Positions 1 through 6,276 of a stretch of DNA of 12,135 nt are shown one piece after another (the first letter of the stretch is position 1; every line of letters starts with the position of its first letter). Position numbers and translations under genes: made by a program. The notes under the pieces are model-generated. The model saw nothing but the letters and a program-made list of their open reading frames with translations. It ran no database searches and was not told the origin of the DNA. Where the stretch lies: assembly GCA_946480675.1 (NCBI GenBank), contig CAMLKS010000037.1, positions 1-12,135 on the forward strand. Reading direction: 5' to 3'. Source of the DNA: an uncultured Bacteroidota bacterium (GTDB lineage: Bacteria > Bacteroidota > Bacteroidia > Chitinophagales > Chitinophagaceae).

Positions 1-360
1 TTCGATCTTAGAAAGAAACATGACGGCCATCTTATCGCCCCGCCATTTCGCTTCATCTGCCCTGGCCCCGATGAAATGTTCATCAATTGTTTCATACCAT
101 AACTTTAACCAGGTATCAAAATGTTTTTGCTCAACCGGTAACTGGGCATGCGGTGGAAAAGGGCTACCATAGTACGTATGTTCATCCAAAAGAACAGTCT
201 GCCAGAAACGATACATCTTCTCGAGGTGTTCCGGCCAGCGGTCTTTGATCACACCGTTAAATATGCCACCTAATAAGATATCAACCCTTATCTTTCCGTA
301 AAACGCATCCACCAGTAACCTGATGTCTTCAATTGTTGCGATGTCCTTCCTGTGATTCAT
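1..360 (-). CDS. Group III truncated haemoglobin (3' end beyond window)
   Basis: The gene is open to the left edge, so only the first 120 residues are visible. They fit a class III (Ctb-type) truncated haemoglobin, a small cytoplasmic haem protein linked in other bacteria to nitric oxide or oxygen handling. Compared from memory with Campylobacter Ctb, the key positions match: Tyr21 in FYGKI (B10), His45 in WPEH (E7), Trp53 in RFW, the proximal haem ligand His71 in PFPPHAQLP (F8), and Trp84 in FDTWLKLW (G8). Family members are roughly 125-135 residues, so only about 10 residues should be missing. The ATG lies 7 nt after the stop of the preceding membrane-protein gene, so it is probably the last visible gene of the cbb3 operon. 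No Shine-Dalgarno sequence is seen, as is usual in Bacteroidota. Family assignment is firm; whether it detoxifies NO or supplies O2 to the oxidase is open. Confidence 0.93.
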   Translation of the reverse strand, partial: MNHRKDIATIEDIRLLVDAFYGKIRVDILLGGIFNGVIKDRWPEHLEKMYRFWQTVLLDEHTYYGSPFPPHAQLPVEQKHFDTWLKLWYETIDEHFIGARADEAKWRGDKMAVMFLSKIE

Positions 361-367
361 GACGACA

Positions 368-775
368 CTATTGGGCTATTGAAAAATACATGAACGTATA
401 ATAGAGTGCCCATCCTGCAAATCCGATAATAATCAGCCATACCCACCAAGGGATGCTCTGAGGGGTTTCACTGCCTGATATCAGGAAAGACTTCTGGTCG
501 CCTTTACCGTAAGCATTAATCATTAAAGGCAATACGCCGTCTACGACAGCATGCTCTTTTATCCCTTCGATAGATATAGCAGGCCCATTGCGTACTTCGA
601 ATGGTATTTTACGGATCCCTTCTTTACCGGTGGGGTCTTTACTCACAATCTTTAATACGTGTTCCCCATCTGTAAACTTACGCGTATCCAGCTCGAAGCT
701 GACCGGAGAAGGTACTTCTGCTATAGGTTTAATATTATCGTCTATAAAAATGAATATGGTGCTTTTATCAGTCAT
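368..775 (-). CDS. Tail-anchored Ig-like membrane protein of the cbb3 operon
   Basis: This 135-residue protein has no signal peptide and no haem motif (no CxxCH). Residues 8-63 look like a small beta-sandwich of Ig or cadherin type, ending in IPFEVRNGP. Residues 66-100 resemble the start of a second such domain, with VVDGVLPLMINAYG. A single hydrophobic segment at about 109-131 (IPWWVWLIIIGFAGWALYY) lies almost at the C terminus, so it reads as tail-anchored. Its ATG follows the TAA of the small CxxC protein gene with one base between (TAAGATG), and the haemoglobin gene starts 7 nt after its own stop, so it is translated within the oxidase operon. In Proteobacteria this position after ccoNOP is often taken by CcoH/FixH, a single-TM assembly factor. 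A similar role is possible by position, but I see no convincing sequence relationship. Function unknown. Confidence 0.85.
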   Translation of the reverse strand: MTDKSTIFIFIDDNIKPIAEVPSPVSFELDTRKFTDGEHVLKIVSKDPTGKEGIRKIPFEVRNGPAISIEGIKEHAVVDGVLPLMINAYGKGDQKSFLISGSETPQSIPWWVWLIIIGFAGWALYYTFMYFSIAQ

Positions 776-776
776 C

Positions 777-1037
777 TTATTCGTTATTTAGAATGAAGCG
801 TTTAATATGGCCGGCCGATTTTTCACCCGGACGTACCAGCCATTTTACGGAGAAAAAGAGTGTACCTAATACTATGGCAACAGTCACCCACACAATCAAG
901 TAATCCCATTGACTTTCGGGTCCCGCGCCATGTGTAATACCTTTAAAAACTTTTGGCTGATTACGTTCGCATACAGGACATGCAAGAGCCAGTGCTGCAT
1001 TAAACAGGAACGTTATACTTAAAAAAATCTTTTTCAT
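777..1037 (-). CDS. Small exported CxxC single-TM protein of the cbb3 operon
   Basis: This 86-residue protein starts with a signal peptide (about residues 1-19, MKKIFLSITFLFNAALALA). A CPVC motif follows immediately (Cys20, Cys23 in CPVCERNQPK), then a short stretch with His36 (THGAGP), one transmembrane segment at about 45-67, and a basic tail (KWLVRPGEKSAGHIKR). The predicted topology puts the cysteine pair in the periplasm and the C terminus in the cytoplasm. The sequence before Cys20 (ALA) is a better signal peptidase I site than a lipobox. Its ATG overlaps the ccoO-fusion stop by one base (TAATG), so the two are probably translationally coupled. The CxxC near the membrane surface could bind copper or act in thiol chemistry during CuB or cytochrome c assembly; that is inference from context. 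I do not recognise a named family. Confidence 0.87.
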   Translation of the reverse strand: MKKIFLSITFLFNAALALACPVCERNQPKVFKGITHGAGPESQWDYLIVWVTVAIVLGTLFFSVKWLVRPGEKSAGHIKRFILNNE

Positions 1038-2038
1038 TATTGGGCAGCTTTAAGTTTCACAAATTCCATGATCTTCTTTATTTCTTCAGGTGTAACCTTT
1101 TTGCCGTTATTACCCCAGCTTGTCCGTTCATAATTTATAATCGCGGCTACTTCATGCTCCGTCCATTCCATATTAGTACCTACTGCAGACATAACTCCAT
1201 ATTCTGCACGCGCATCATATCCGTTCATGATAATATCTACATACATTTCCAGGTTGTCGCCCATAACAATAGGGCTCCCTTTTAATGGCGGGAATGCGCC
1301 GGGCAAACCTTCACCATTGGCCTGGTGGCAGCTTTGACAACCGGTTGCATAGAGTGCTTTGCCATCCGGTTCCGCACCAGCTGCACTTGCTGTTTTCTTC
1401 TCTTCCTTCTTATATAGGAAAGCAGGTGCCTGCGTACCATCCGGCAATTTGACCTGTTTCAATGACTGCAGGTAAGCAACCAGGTACAGCGCATCTTCGG
1501 TAGCGACTATCTTACCTTCTTTACCACGCATATATTCGGCTGGCACGTTTACTACAACATCTGATTTAGATGGTTCTTTTTTGAGTTTGAAAAGCCACGG
1601 ATAGGCAGGCATGATCGACTCCTTCACTACAATGCGGGGGTTATATAAGTGTACCAGGTTCCAATCTTTACTGGGTTGGCGATTACCAATATCCGTCAGG
1701 TCAGGACCGGTTCGTTCAGTGCCCATCAGGGTAGCTGTATTACGCCAAAGGTCGGTACGATGTATATCCGCATAATCGGCAGCAAGACTTGGGCGGGCAC
1801 CCCACATTTTATCCATATCCACATTCCTGACCTGTTGCGTATGACATGCCACGCAACCATTAGCAACGAATATGGCTTTACCTTTTATTGCTTCCGGGCT
1901 TAGCGGCTCAGCGGCTGGTAATGGTTGGTTCATATCCTGGTTGCGGATGGCAGGCATAATGGCGACTAGAATAGTCAACCCTATGAACATGATAGTAGCG
2001 GTGCCGAATAGCTTTTTATGATTATCGAACAGTTCCAT
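1037..2038 (-). CDS. ccoO: cbb3 oxidase subunit II (CcoO) fused to a second cytochrome c domain
   Basis: This 333-residue protein passes electrons to CcoN in a cbb3-type cytochrome c oxidase. An N-terminal membrane anchor spans about residues 11-31. The CcoO domain follows, with haem c motif CVACH (Cys62, Cys65, His66) in the family context GCVACHTQQVR, then TERTGPDLTDIG and LYNPR, and the probable axial Met143 in SIMPAYPW. After a Lys/Glu/Ala-rich linker (about 205-225), residues 226-330 form a second class I cytochrome c with CQSCH (Cys234, Cys237, His238), GEGLPGAFPPLKGSP, probable axial Met283 (YGVMSAVG) and INYERTSWGN. That domain resembles monohaem domains fused to quinoprotein dehydrogenases or copper nitrite reductases more than a typical CcoP. 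No ccoP is visible nearby, so the fusion probably supplies the second electron-entry haem. It lies 17 nt after ccoN and overlaps the next ATG by one base. Confidence 0.95.
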   Translation of the reverse strand: MELFDNHKKLFGTATIMFIGLTILVAIMPAIRNQDMNQPLPAAEPLSPEAIKGKAIFVANGCVACHTQQVRNVDMDKMWGARPSLAADYADIHRTDLWRNTATLMGTERTGPDLTDIGNRQPSKDWNLVHLYNPRIVVKESIMPAYPWLFKLKKEPSKSDVVVNVPAEYMRGKEGKIVATEDALYLVAYLQSLKQVKLPDGTQAPAFLYKKEEKKTASAAGAEPDGKALYATGCQSCHQANGEGLPGAFPPLKGSPIVMGDNLEMYVDIIMNGYDARAEYGVMSAVGTNMEWTEHEVAAIINYERTSWGNNGKKVTPEEIKKIMEFVKLKAAQ

Positions 2039-2055
2039 TTTATTTGAAATAATAT

Positions 2056-4206
2056 TTATGCGATTGTTTGAGCCGGAGTAGTTGGATCATAGAGTTTTTG
2101 AATAGCAGCTTCACGTACATCTACCACCTGCCGTGTTGCCATCATCTTGTACATATTATAGGCGAAGAACAGATGCGACAACCACATGAGGCTGCCACCG
2201 ATAGCCCGCCACAGCCAATAAGGTGCCATTAACACCACACTGTCAATAAATGGTTTCCCTTCTATCCAGGATAGGCCTTTCAGGGTACTGCCGTACATGA
2301 GCGGGATAGTATAAAACATGAGCCCTATAAGCGCCAACCAGAAATGCGCCCCTATCGTTATCTGAGGTGCTTCTTTACCCGTAAGCCGTGGGATAATGGC
2401 GTAGATGCCAGCCCAAAGGAAAAATGAGATGATGCCGTACATGGTAAGGTGTGAGTGTGCTACCGTAAAATCTGTAAAGTGCCAGAGCAGGTTGGTACTG
2501 CGAAAAGCTTCCGCCGTTCCCTGCATAGAGCCGGTGAAATAGAAGATGATACCTACCAGGAAGAAAGGAAGCGTGTAGCTATCCTTGATCTTGTACCAGG
2601 CCCCTTTGAAGGTCATGATAAAATTGGTAGTACCCGCAATAACAGGGATGGCCATGCCCGCGCTACCTACAATAGCTACTGTTTGCAGCCACCATGGTAT
2701 AGAGCTAAACACAAAATGGTGGGTACCTATCAGGGTATAGAAAAGTATCTGTGTCCAGAATGCAAGGATACCAAGGCTGTAAGAGTAGATGGGTTTATTG
2801 AGCTGTTGAGGCAGAAAGTAATATACAATGCCAAGCGTAAAGAGCATGAACCACATCCCCACGCCCTGATGCATATAATAGCCTTGTATAATGGTTTCTC
2901 CAAGCCCATTCTGCCAGTAAGGAACATAGGCTACTATGGTGATGACTAGAGCAAAAATGATAGCCGCTACAATATACCAGTTGGATATGTATATTTCCTT
3001 TGTAGTGCGGCGGGCAATAGTTTGCAGAAAATTAATGAGCACGAATATTACTCCGATAGCAAATAAAAGTGTTACAGGCCATACATATTCGCGGTATTCA
3101 CCACCGCCATTATTAATACCTGCCATCAAGCATACAGTTCCTAACACAACGGCTGCATTGATCAGCCATAATCCATACCAGCCATATTTTATATTGGCCA
3201 GCTCCACATTGCTGACCCTTGGAACTACATAATAACCTAAGCCCAGCATGCCCAGTGATGCCCATCCCCAGAATACCGCATTGGTATGCACGGGGCGCAA
3301 ACGTCCAAAGCTCAACCAGCTTACATGATCAGCATCGGGGGCAACGAACTTTATGCCTACATATTCGCCTATGGTAGTACCAAATAACAGCCAGAAAGTA
3401 GCACAACCTAAATACCATAAAATCAATCGTGAAAGTGCCGGATTGATATTGGGCCGTGGGAGTGCTTTCTTTTTAATGGCCACAATGGGAAGACCCGCTT
3501 GTTCGTTGATCTGCAGCAGGCCTTTTTCATCCTCGGCAGGTTGGTTGCCGGAAAGTTCGTGATGGCTAAGCCGATAATCTAAAGCAGCTTTGCGTTTTTT
3601 TAAATGCGTATTTATTTCTTCTTCCGGTAAAGAACGCAGATACACAGCAAGCTTTTCAGCCTCTTCGAGATGCTGCTGGTTCTTTGCCTGGTTCAGAGCA
3701 TTGATGATTTTTACTATCAGAAAGGTTACAGCAAATAATATAGGAATCAGTAAGAGTATGATGGTAATGATAATACCCGTTTCTCCTAACAAGGAACCGG
3801 CCGAAGGTACATTCGTGCTTTGCGCCCATAATTTACCTTCAGGCATCAGGAATAATACAGTAGTCAACAACAAAAGTAGTGCGGTAGCACCGGTACGTTT
3901 CTTATAATCTACAAGCTTGCTGATCTGTTTGCTGTTTAAATTGCGCGTATACCTTTGCAGCTTTTCTTGCTCCTCTGCGTCCGTCTTTCTTTTATGACGT
4001 TCTTGTATACCATTCACTTTCTGTTTCAATATCAGCACTGCAAAAAACAGCACCAACAATACAACAAAAAGTAGCCAAGTGAGACCGGCAGCGGAACTGA
4101 AGGAGAAGCTGGAAGGTGTAGTTGTTTGGCCATCAGCCGGTATCGCCTTCATCAGCAGAGCTGACAATAGTAATGGTACCCGTTTAAAGATCTTTGTTGA
4201 TTTCAT
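2056..4206 (-). CDS. ccoN: cbb3 oxidase catalytic subunit I (CcoN) with duplicated N-terminal extension
   Basis: This is the haem-copper catalytic subunit that reduces O2 at the haem b3-CuB centre in the inner membrane. Residues about 255-690 form the usual multi-helix core. Visible ligands are His307 (RPVHTNAVFWG, low-spin haem b), His446 (YMHQGVG, CuB), His496/His497 (GTHHF, CuB), and His584 and His586 (VAHSHLTMYG, haems b3 and b). Tyr490, six residues before the HH pair, matches the cross-linked active-site tyrosine of cbb3 enzymes, so the enzyme should be active. At 716 residues it is far longer than the roughly 470-500 of a typical CcoN. The extra 250 N-terminal residues contain a signal-like hydrophobic start, TM segments at about 42-62, 106-122 and 144-168, and two charged, helix-prone stretches that repeat one another. 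It begins 49 nt after the Rrf2 gene, and the CcoO-fusion gene starts 17 nt downstream. Confidence 0.97.
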   Translation of the reverse strand: MKSTKIFKRVPLLLSALLMKAIPADGQTTTPSSFSFSSAAGLTWLLFVVLLVLFFAVLILKQKVNGIQERHKRKTDAEEQEKLQRYTRNLNSKQISKLVDYKKRTGATALLLLLTTVLFLMPEGKLWAQSTNVPSAGSLLGETGIIITIILLLIPILFAVTFLIVKIINALNQAKNQQHLEEAEKLAVYLRSLPEEEINTHLKKRKAALDYRLSHHELSGNQPAEDEKGLLQINEQAGLPIVAIKKKALPRPNINPALSRLILWYLGCATFWLLFGTTIGEYVGIKFVAPDADHVSWLSFGRLRPVHTNAVFWGWASLGMLGLGYYVVPRVSNVELANIKYGWYGLWLINAAVVLGTVCLMAGINNGGGEYREYVWPVTLLFAIGVIFVLINFLQTIARRTTKEIYISNWYIVAAIIFALVITIVAYVPYWQNGLGETIIQGYYMHQGVGMWFMLFTLGIVYYFLPQQLNKPIYSYSLGILAFWTQILFYTLIGTHHFVFSSIPWWLQTVAIVGSAGMAIPVIAGTTNFIMTFKGAWYKIKDSYTLPFFLVGIIFYFTGSMQGTAEAFRSTNLLWHFTDFTVAHSHLTMYGIISFFLWAGIYAIIPRLTGKEAPQITIGAHFWLALIGLMFYTIPLMYGSTLKGLSWIEGKPFIDSVVLMAPYWLWRAIGGSLMWLSHLFFAYNMYKMMATRQVVDVREAAIQKLYDPTTPAQTIA
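3577..3885 (-). repeat. CcoN N-terminal repeat unit 2 (protein level)
   Basis: Residues about 108-210 of CcoN, the second copy of the unit above. It has a hydrophobic leader (LLLLTTVLFL), WAQSTNVPS, a TM helix at about 144-168, then EEAEKLAVYLRSL followed by a Lys/Arg-rich stretch. The match to unit 1 is visible in the protein only; the nucleotide sequences are not obviously alike, so the duplication is old. Confidence 0.6.
3892..4179 (-). repeat. CcoN N-terminal repeat unit 1 (protein level)
   Basis: Residues about 10-105 of CcoN. The order is a hydrophobic leader (LLLSALL), a GQTTTPS segment, a TM helix at about 42-62, and a charged helix from 78 (EEQEKLQRYTRNL). The same order recurs 103 residues later. 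In the ungapped comparison of residues 78-95 with 181-198, 9 of 18 positions are identical: E, E, E, K, L, Y, R, L, I. Confidence 0.6.
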
Positions 4207-4255
4207 TTTGTAGATATTAATACCTTTTTATCTTTTATACACTCAAAAAAAATAT

Positions 4256-4687
4256 TTATCGCTTCAGGAAGGTCAGGCTCAGTTCCAGTTTCTCTGTGAA
4301 TTCGCCAATTCTGGCATTTTCCAACATTATTTGTAACTTTTTTCTTACTGACTTGAACTCATGATGTATGGGGCAGGGATGTGTTTCTGAGCATTGTTTG
4401 AGGCCCAGCCCACAACCTGTAAACAGTTTATCGCCATCAACTACTTTCACAATATCTGCCAGTGAACACTGCAATGTTTCCTCATCCAGATAAAAACCTC
4501 CATTAGGCCCTTTGGCCGATTGTAAAAGCCCTCTCCTACCTAAATCCTGTAAAATCTTAGCAATAAAATGTTCGGGAGAGTCGATTCCTTTAGCTATTTC
4601 CTTGATGCCCACCTTATTACCATCTTTCGACTTTTGTGCTATGAAAATCATTGCACGAATGGCATATTCGCAGGTTTTTGAAAACAT
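4256..4687 (-). CDS. Rrf2-family transcriptional regulator with three cluster-type cysteines
   Basis: This 143-residue protein has the Rrf2 plan. An N-terminal winged helix begins MFSKTCEYAIRAMIFIA, with the recognition region IDSPEHFIAKILQDLGRRGLL and the wing SAKGPNGGFYL. A dimerisation helix lies near the C terminus. Between them are Cys92, Cys99 and Cys105 (spacing C-x6-C-x5-C, in TGCGLGLKQCSETHPC), the pattern that binds an Fe-S cluster in IscR, NsrR and RsrR. NsrR senses nitric oxide and IscR senses Fe-S status. No isc or suf genes are near, but a cbb3 oxidase and a truncated haemoglobin are, which favours an NO- or oxygen-responsive role. It lies 49 nt upstream of ccoN and is probably in the same transcript, possibly autoregulated. 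Cys6 and Cys74 are additional. A candidate TAnnTTTG promoter sits just upstream. Confidence 0.93.
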   Translation of the reverse strand: MFSKTCEYAIRAMIFIAQKSKDGNKVGIKEIAKGIDSPEHFIAKILQDLGRRGLLQSAKGPNGGFYLDEETLQCSLADIVKVVDGDKLFTGCGLGLKQCSETHPCPIHHEFKSVRKKLQIMLENARIGEFTEKLELSLTFLKR

Positions 4688-4704
4688 TTTTTCTATTTAC
4701 TCCG

Positions 4705-4712
4705 CAAAAGTA
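4705..4712 (-). promoter_or_regulatory. Candidate Bacteroidota -7 promoter element for the Rrf2-cco operon
   Basis: The minus strand reads TACTTTTG, an exact match to the Bacteroidota -7 consensus TAnnTTTG, ending 17 nt before the Rrf2 ATG. No clear TTG-type -33 element is found 17-23 nt further upstream; that position is occupied by the inverted repeat at 4728-4749. A GGAGT lies 11 nt before the start codon and could be a weak ribosome binding site. Confidence 0.45.
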
Positions 4713-4719
4713 AACTGGC

Positions 4720-4757
4720 TTTTCGATTAAAAGACTTTTTACTCTTTTATTTTCGAT
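4720..4757. promoter_or_regulatory. Candidate operator: inverted repeat flanked by direct repeats
   Basis: TTTTCGAT occurs at 4720-4727 and again at 4750-4757, exactly 30 bp apart, about three helical turns. Between them is an inverted repeat, TAAAAGA at 4728-4734 and TCTTTTA at 4743-4749, with an 8-bp spacer. The block lies just upstream of the candidate -7 element, where the -33 region should be, so it is well placed for repression or activation of the Rrf2-cco operon. The sequence is AT-rich, so chance is not excluded. The rest of the gap 4688-4903 shows nothing else convincing. Confidence 0.35.
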
Positions 4758-4903
4758 AGATAATGACAATGACGAGATAAGGAACAATAATAACATTGTG
4801 ATGGTGGTTTTTGTGCAGTAGTATAACGGTATAGCGTGCTGCATCTATTGTCTCAATGCCAGGTTTTGTTTGGAGTATCTACACATCGTTTGCTTTGATA
4901 CCA

Positions 4904-5137
4904 TTATTTCTGAGGCTGAATATTAGCGTTGCTGTCAGGCGCTTTAGCATTCGTGGTGGCCCCGATGGTAGAATCAGGGTTACCCCTATCCCCCGCTACA
5001 GGCGCTACATTACTGTCAATCAATCCTGAATTTTCGTTTAATGAAGTAGTATCTGCTGTATAGCCTTCGCCCGTATCGCCGCTGCCGCAAGCAGATAAAG
5101 ACAAAATGATGCACATGGCAATTGCTGTCTGTTTCAT
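4904..5137 (-). CDS. Small, probably disordered lipoprotein
   Basis: This 77-residue protein begins with a short basic and hydrophobic leader and a good lipobox, LSAC with the lipidated Cys17 (ILSLSACGSGD). The mature part of about 60 residues is rich in Gly, Asp, Asn, Thr, Ala and Ser (for example GDRGNPDSTIGATTNAK), with no predicted domain and no further cysteine. It is probably a membrane-anchored, unstructured peptide. I recognise no family. It starts 53 nt after the Ig-domain protein gene and may share its transcript. Coding status rests on the lipobox, the start position and the orientation. Confidence 0.75.
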   Translation of the reverse strand: MKQTAIAMCIILSLSACGSGDTGEGYTADTTSLNENSGLIDSNVAPVAGDRGNPDSTIGATTNAKAPDSNANIQPQK

Positions 5138-5190
5138 AACGCTGTTTTAGCACTTCTATTAAAGTCTTATGCCATGCTCACTTTTTAAAA

Positions 5191-6270
5191 TTAACGTACT
5201 TCAAATTTTAGGACCGTATCCACATTATCTTTCTCTAATTCTTTAATATCAGTCACTTCAAACAATCGGTTGATACGATTTGCGGCAAAATCATATACAG
5301 CATTTTTCAGGACTAATGTATATGTTGCCCTTTGCCAGGAAGAAGACGGGATAATATTGTACTGTTTATCATTGTCTTCATCGATATGAACAGGCACTGC
5401 AACTCCCCTGCCATCATACAATGCTACTCCATCTATAACAGAGGCATGATCCATCCCTTCGCTGAAAAGTAATTTTAGTGGTTTGAGCGTGTTTGCAGCA
5501 GGTATTTGCTTGATTTGCGCTGCGGGAGAAGTTTTATCTATGCCCGAAATATAATATCGCTTAGTAAGGTCGGAAGTAATAAAATTCCCGTTCACATCCC
5601 TGATACTTTTGTTTACAGTTATAGTATAATGCTTGCCGGAATCGAACAACGGCGATTCGTAATGTATGCCGCTTTTTACCCGGCCGGGGTGTATCATCAG
5701 TACCAATACCCTGCCGCTGCCCAGCCAGAAGGATCGCTGCCTCCAGGCCTGCGTTCTTTCTATACCGTGCTCATCATACACCTTTATATGCTTATATGCT
5801 TCTTTATCGGGCATCATCGGCTCTGTAAAACGCACATTAAAAAAGAGCGTATTATAGGGTATGGTATCTGCAAGCGGATAAACGTCTTCAACCTTAGATA
5901 TTTTATCAGAATGTGGGGCTGCCGGGGTTTTGAATCTTTTTTTCAGAATAGCATTGCCCGATGTATACTGTATCTCAAATTCTCTATCGTAACCCAAATC
6001 ATATAAAGGTGAAAACTGCAGCGCATTACCCTTAACACGATACCTGCCTGTGACGGGCACATCGGCAGGTATCGTGTTGATAAGCATTTTGAGCGTAAGT
6101 ATATTGCCGGCTTTTGATTGTACAGCATCTTTTATGTCGCCCATCTGTTGTGGTGTAAGTACCACAGTTATTACAGGACTTAAAACGGACCCTTTGACCG
6201 TTATTTTTTCGCCTGCCCATACACATAGCTGGCCCAGCAATAATAGCAACAGGCAATATATACGCTTCAT
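5191..6270 (-). CDS. Secreted protein with SbsA/Big_5-type Ig-like domains
   Basis: This 359-residue protein has a signal peptide (MKRIYCLLLLLLGQLCVWAG, cleaved near residue 20). The rest reads as three Ig-like segments: about 32-117 (LQFSPLYDLGYDREFEIQY), 118-240 and 248-340. The second and third contain the typical SbsA/Big_5 phrases, NVRFTEPM and LLFSEGMD, followed by a G-strand such as YTITVNKSIRDVNGN or YTLVLKNAVYDFA. The phrase LMIHPGRVKSGI followed by SPLFDSGKHYTITV looks like a conserved block seen in uncharacterised Ig-domain proteins of several phyla. There is no T9SS sorting domain, no TM segment and no lipobox, so it is predicted periplasmic or released. It starts only 6 nt after the stop of the T9SS-protein gene, which argues for a shared operon and perhaps a complex. 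Enzymatic residues are not visible. Confidence 0.88.
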   Translation of the reverse strand: MKRIYCLLLLLLGQLCVWAGEKITVKGSVLSPVITVVLTPQQMGDIKDAVQSKAGNILTLKMLINTIPADVPVTGRYRVKGNALQFSPLYDLGYDREFEIQYTSGNAILKKRFKTPAAPHSDKISKVEDVYPLADTIPYNTLFFNVRFTEPMMPDKEAYKHIKVYDEHGIERTQAWRQRSFWLGSGRVLVLMIHPGRVKSGIHYESPLFDSGKHYTITVNKSIRDVNGNFITSDLTKRYYISGIDKTSPAAQIKQIPAANTLKPLKLLFSEGMDHASVIDGVALYDGRGVAVPVHIDEDNDKQYNIIPSSSWQRATYTLVLKNAVYDFAANRINRLFEVTDIKELEKDNVDTVLKFEVR

Positions 6271-6276
6271 CTGTAT

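Noticed and set aside
2455..2949. Plus-strand open frame of 164 codons inside ccoN
   Set aside because: It lies wholly opposite the CcoN core, whose ligands are intact. Its predicted protein has no recognisable domain and odd composition, so it is an antisense shadow.
4213..4224. Imperfect dyad GATATTAATACC just upstream of ccoN
   Set aside because: One mismatch in a 12-bp AT-rich palindrome is expected by chance, and it matches no regulator site I can name with confidence.
4617..4844. Minus-strand frame of 75 codons overlapping the Rrf2 start and its upstream region
   Set aside because: It overlaps the clear winged-helix coding sequence in another frame and crosses the probable promoter; the protein is low-complexity and unlike any family I know.
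5506..6006. Plus-strand open frame of 166 codons opposite the Ig-domain gene
   Set aside because: It is fully antisense to a gene with a signal peptide and family motifs; no ribosome binding site or domain was seen.
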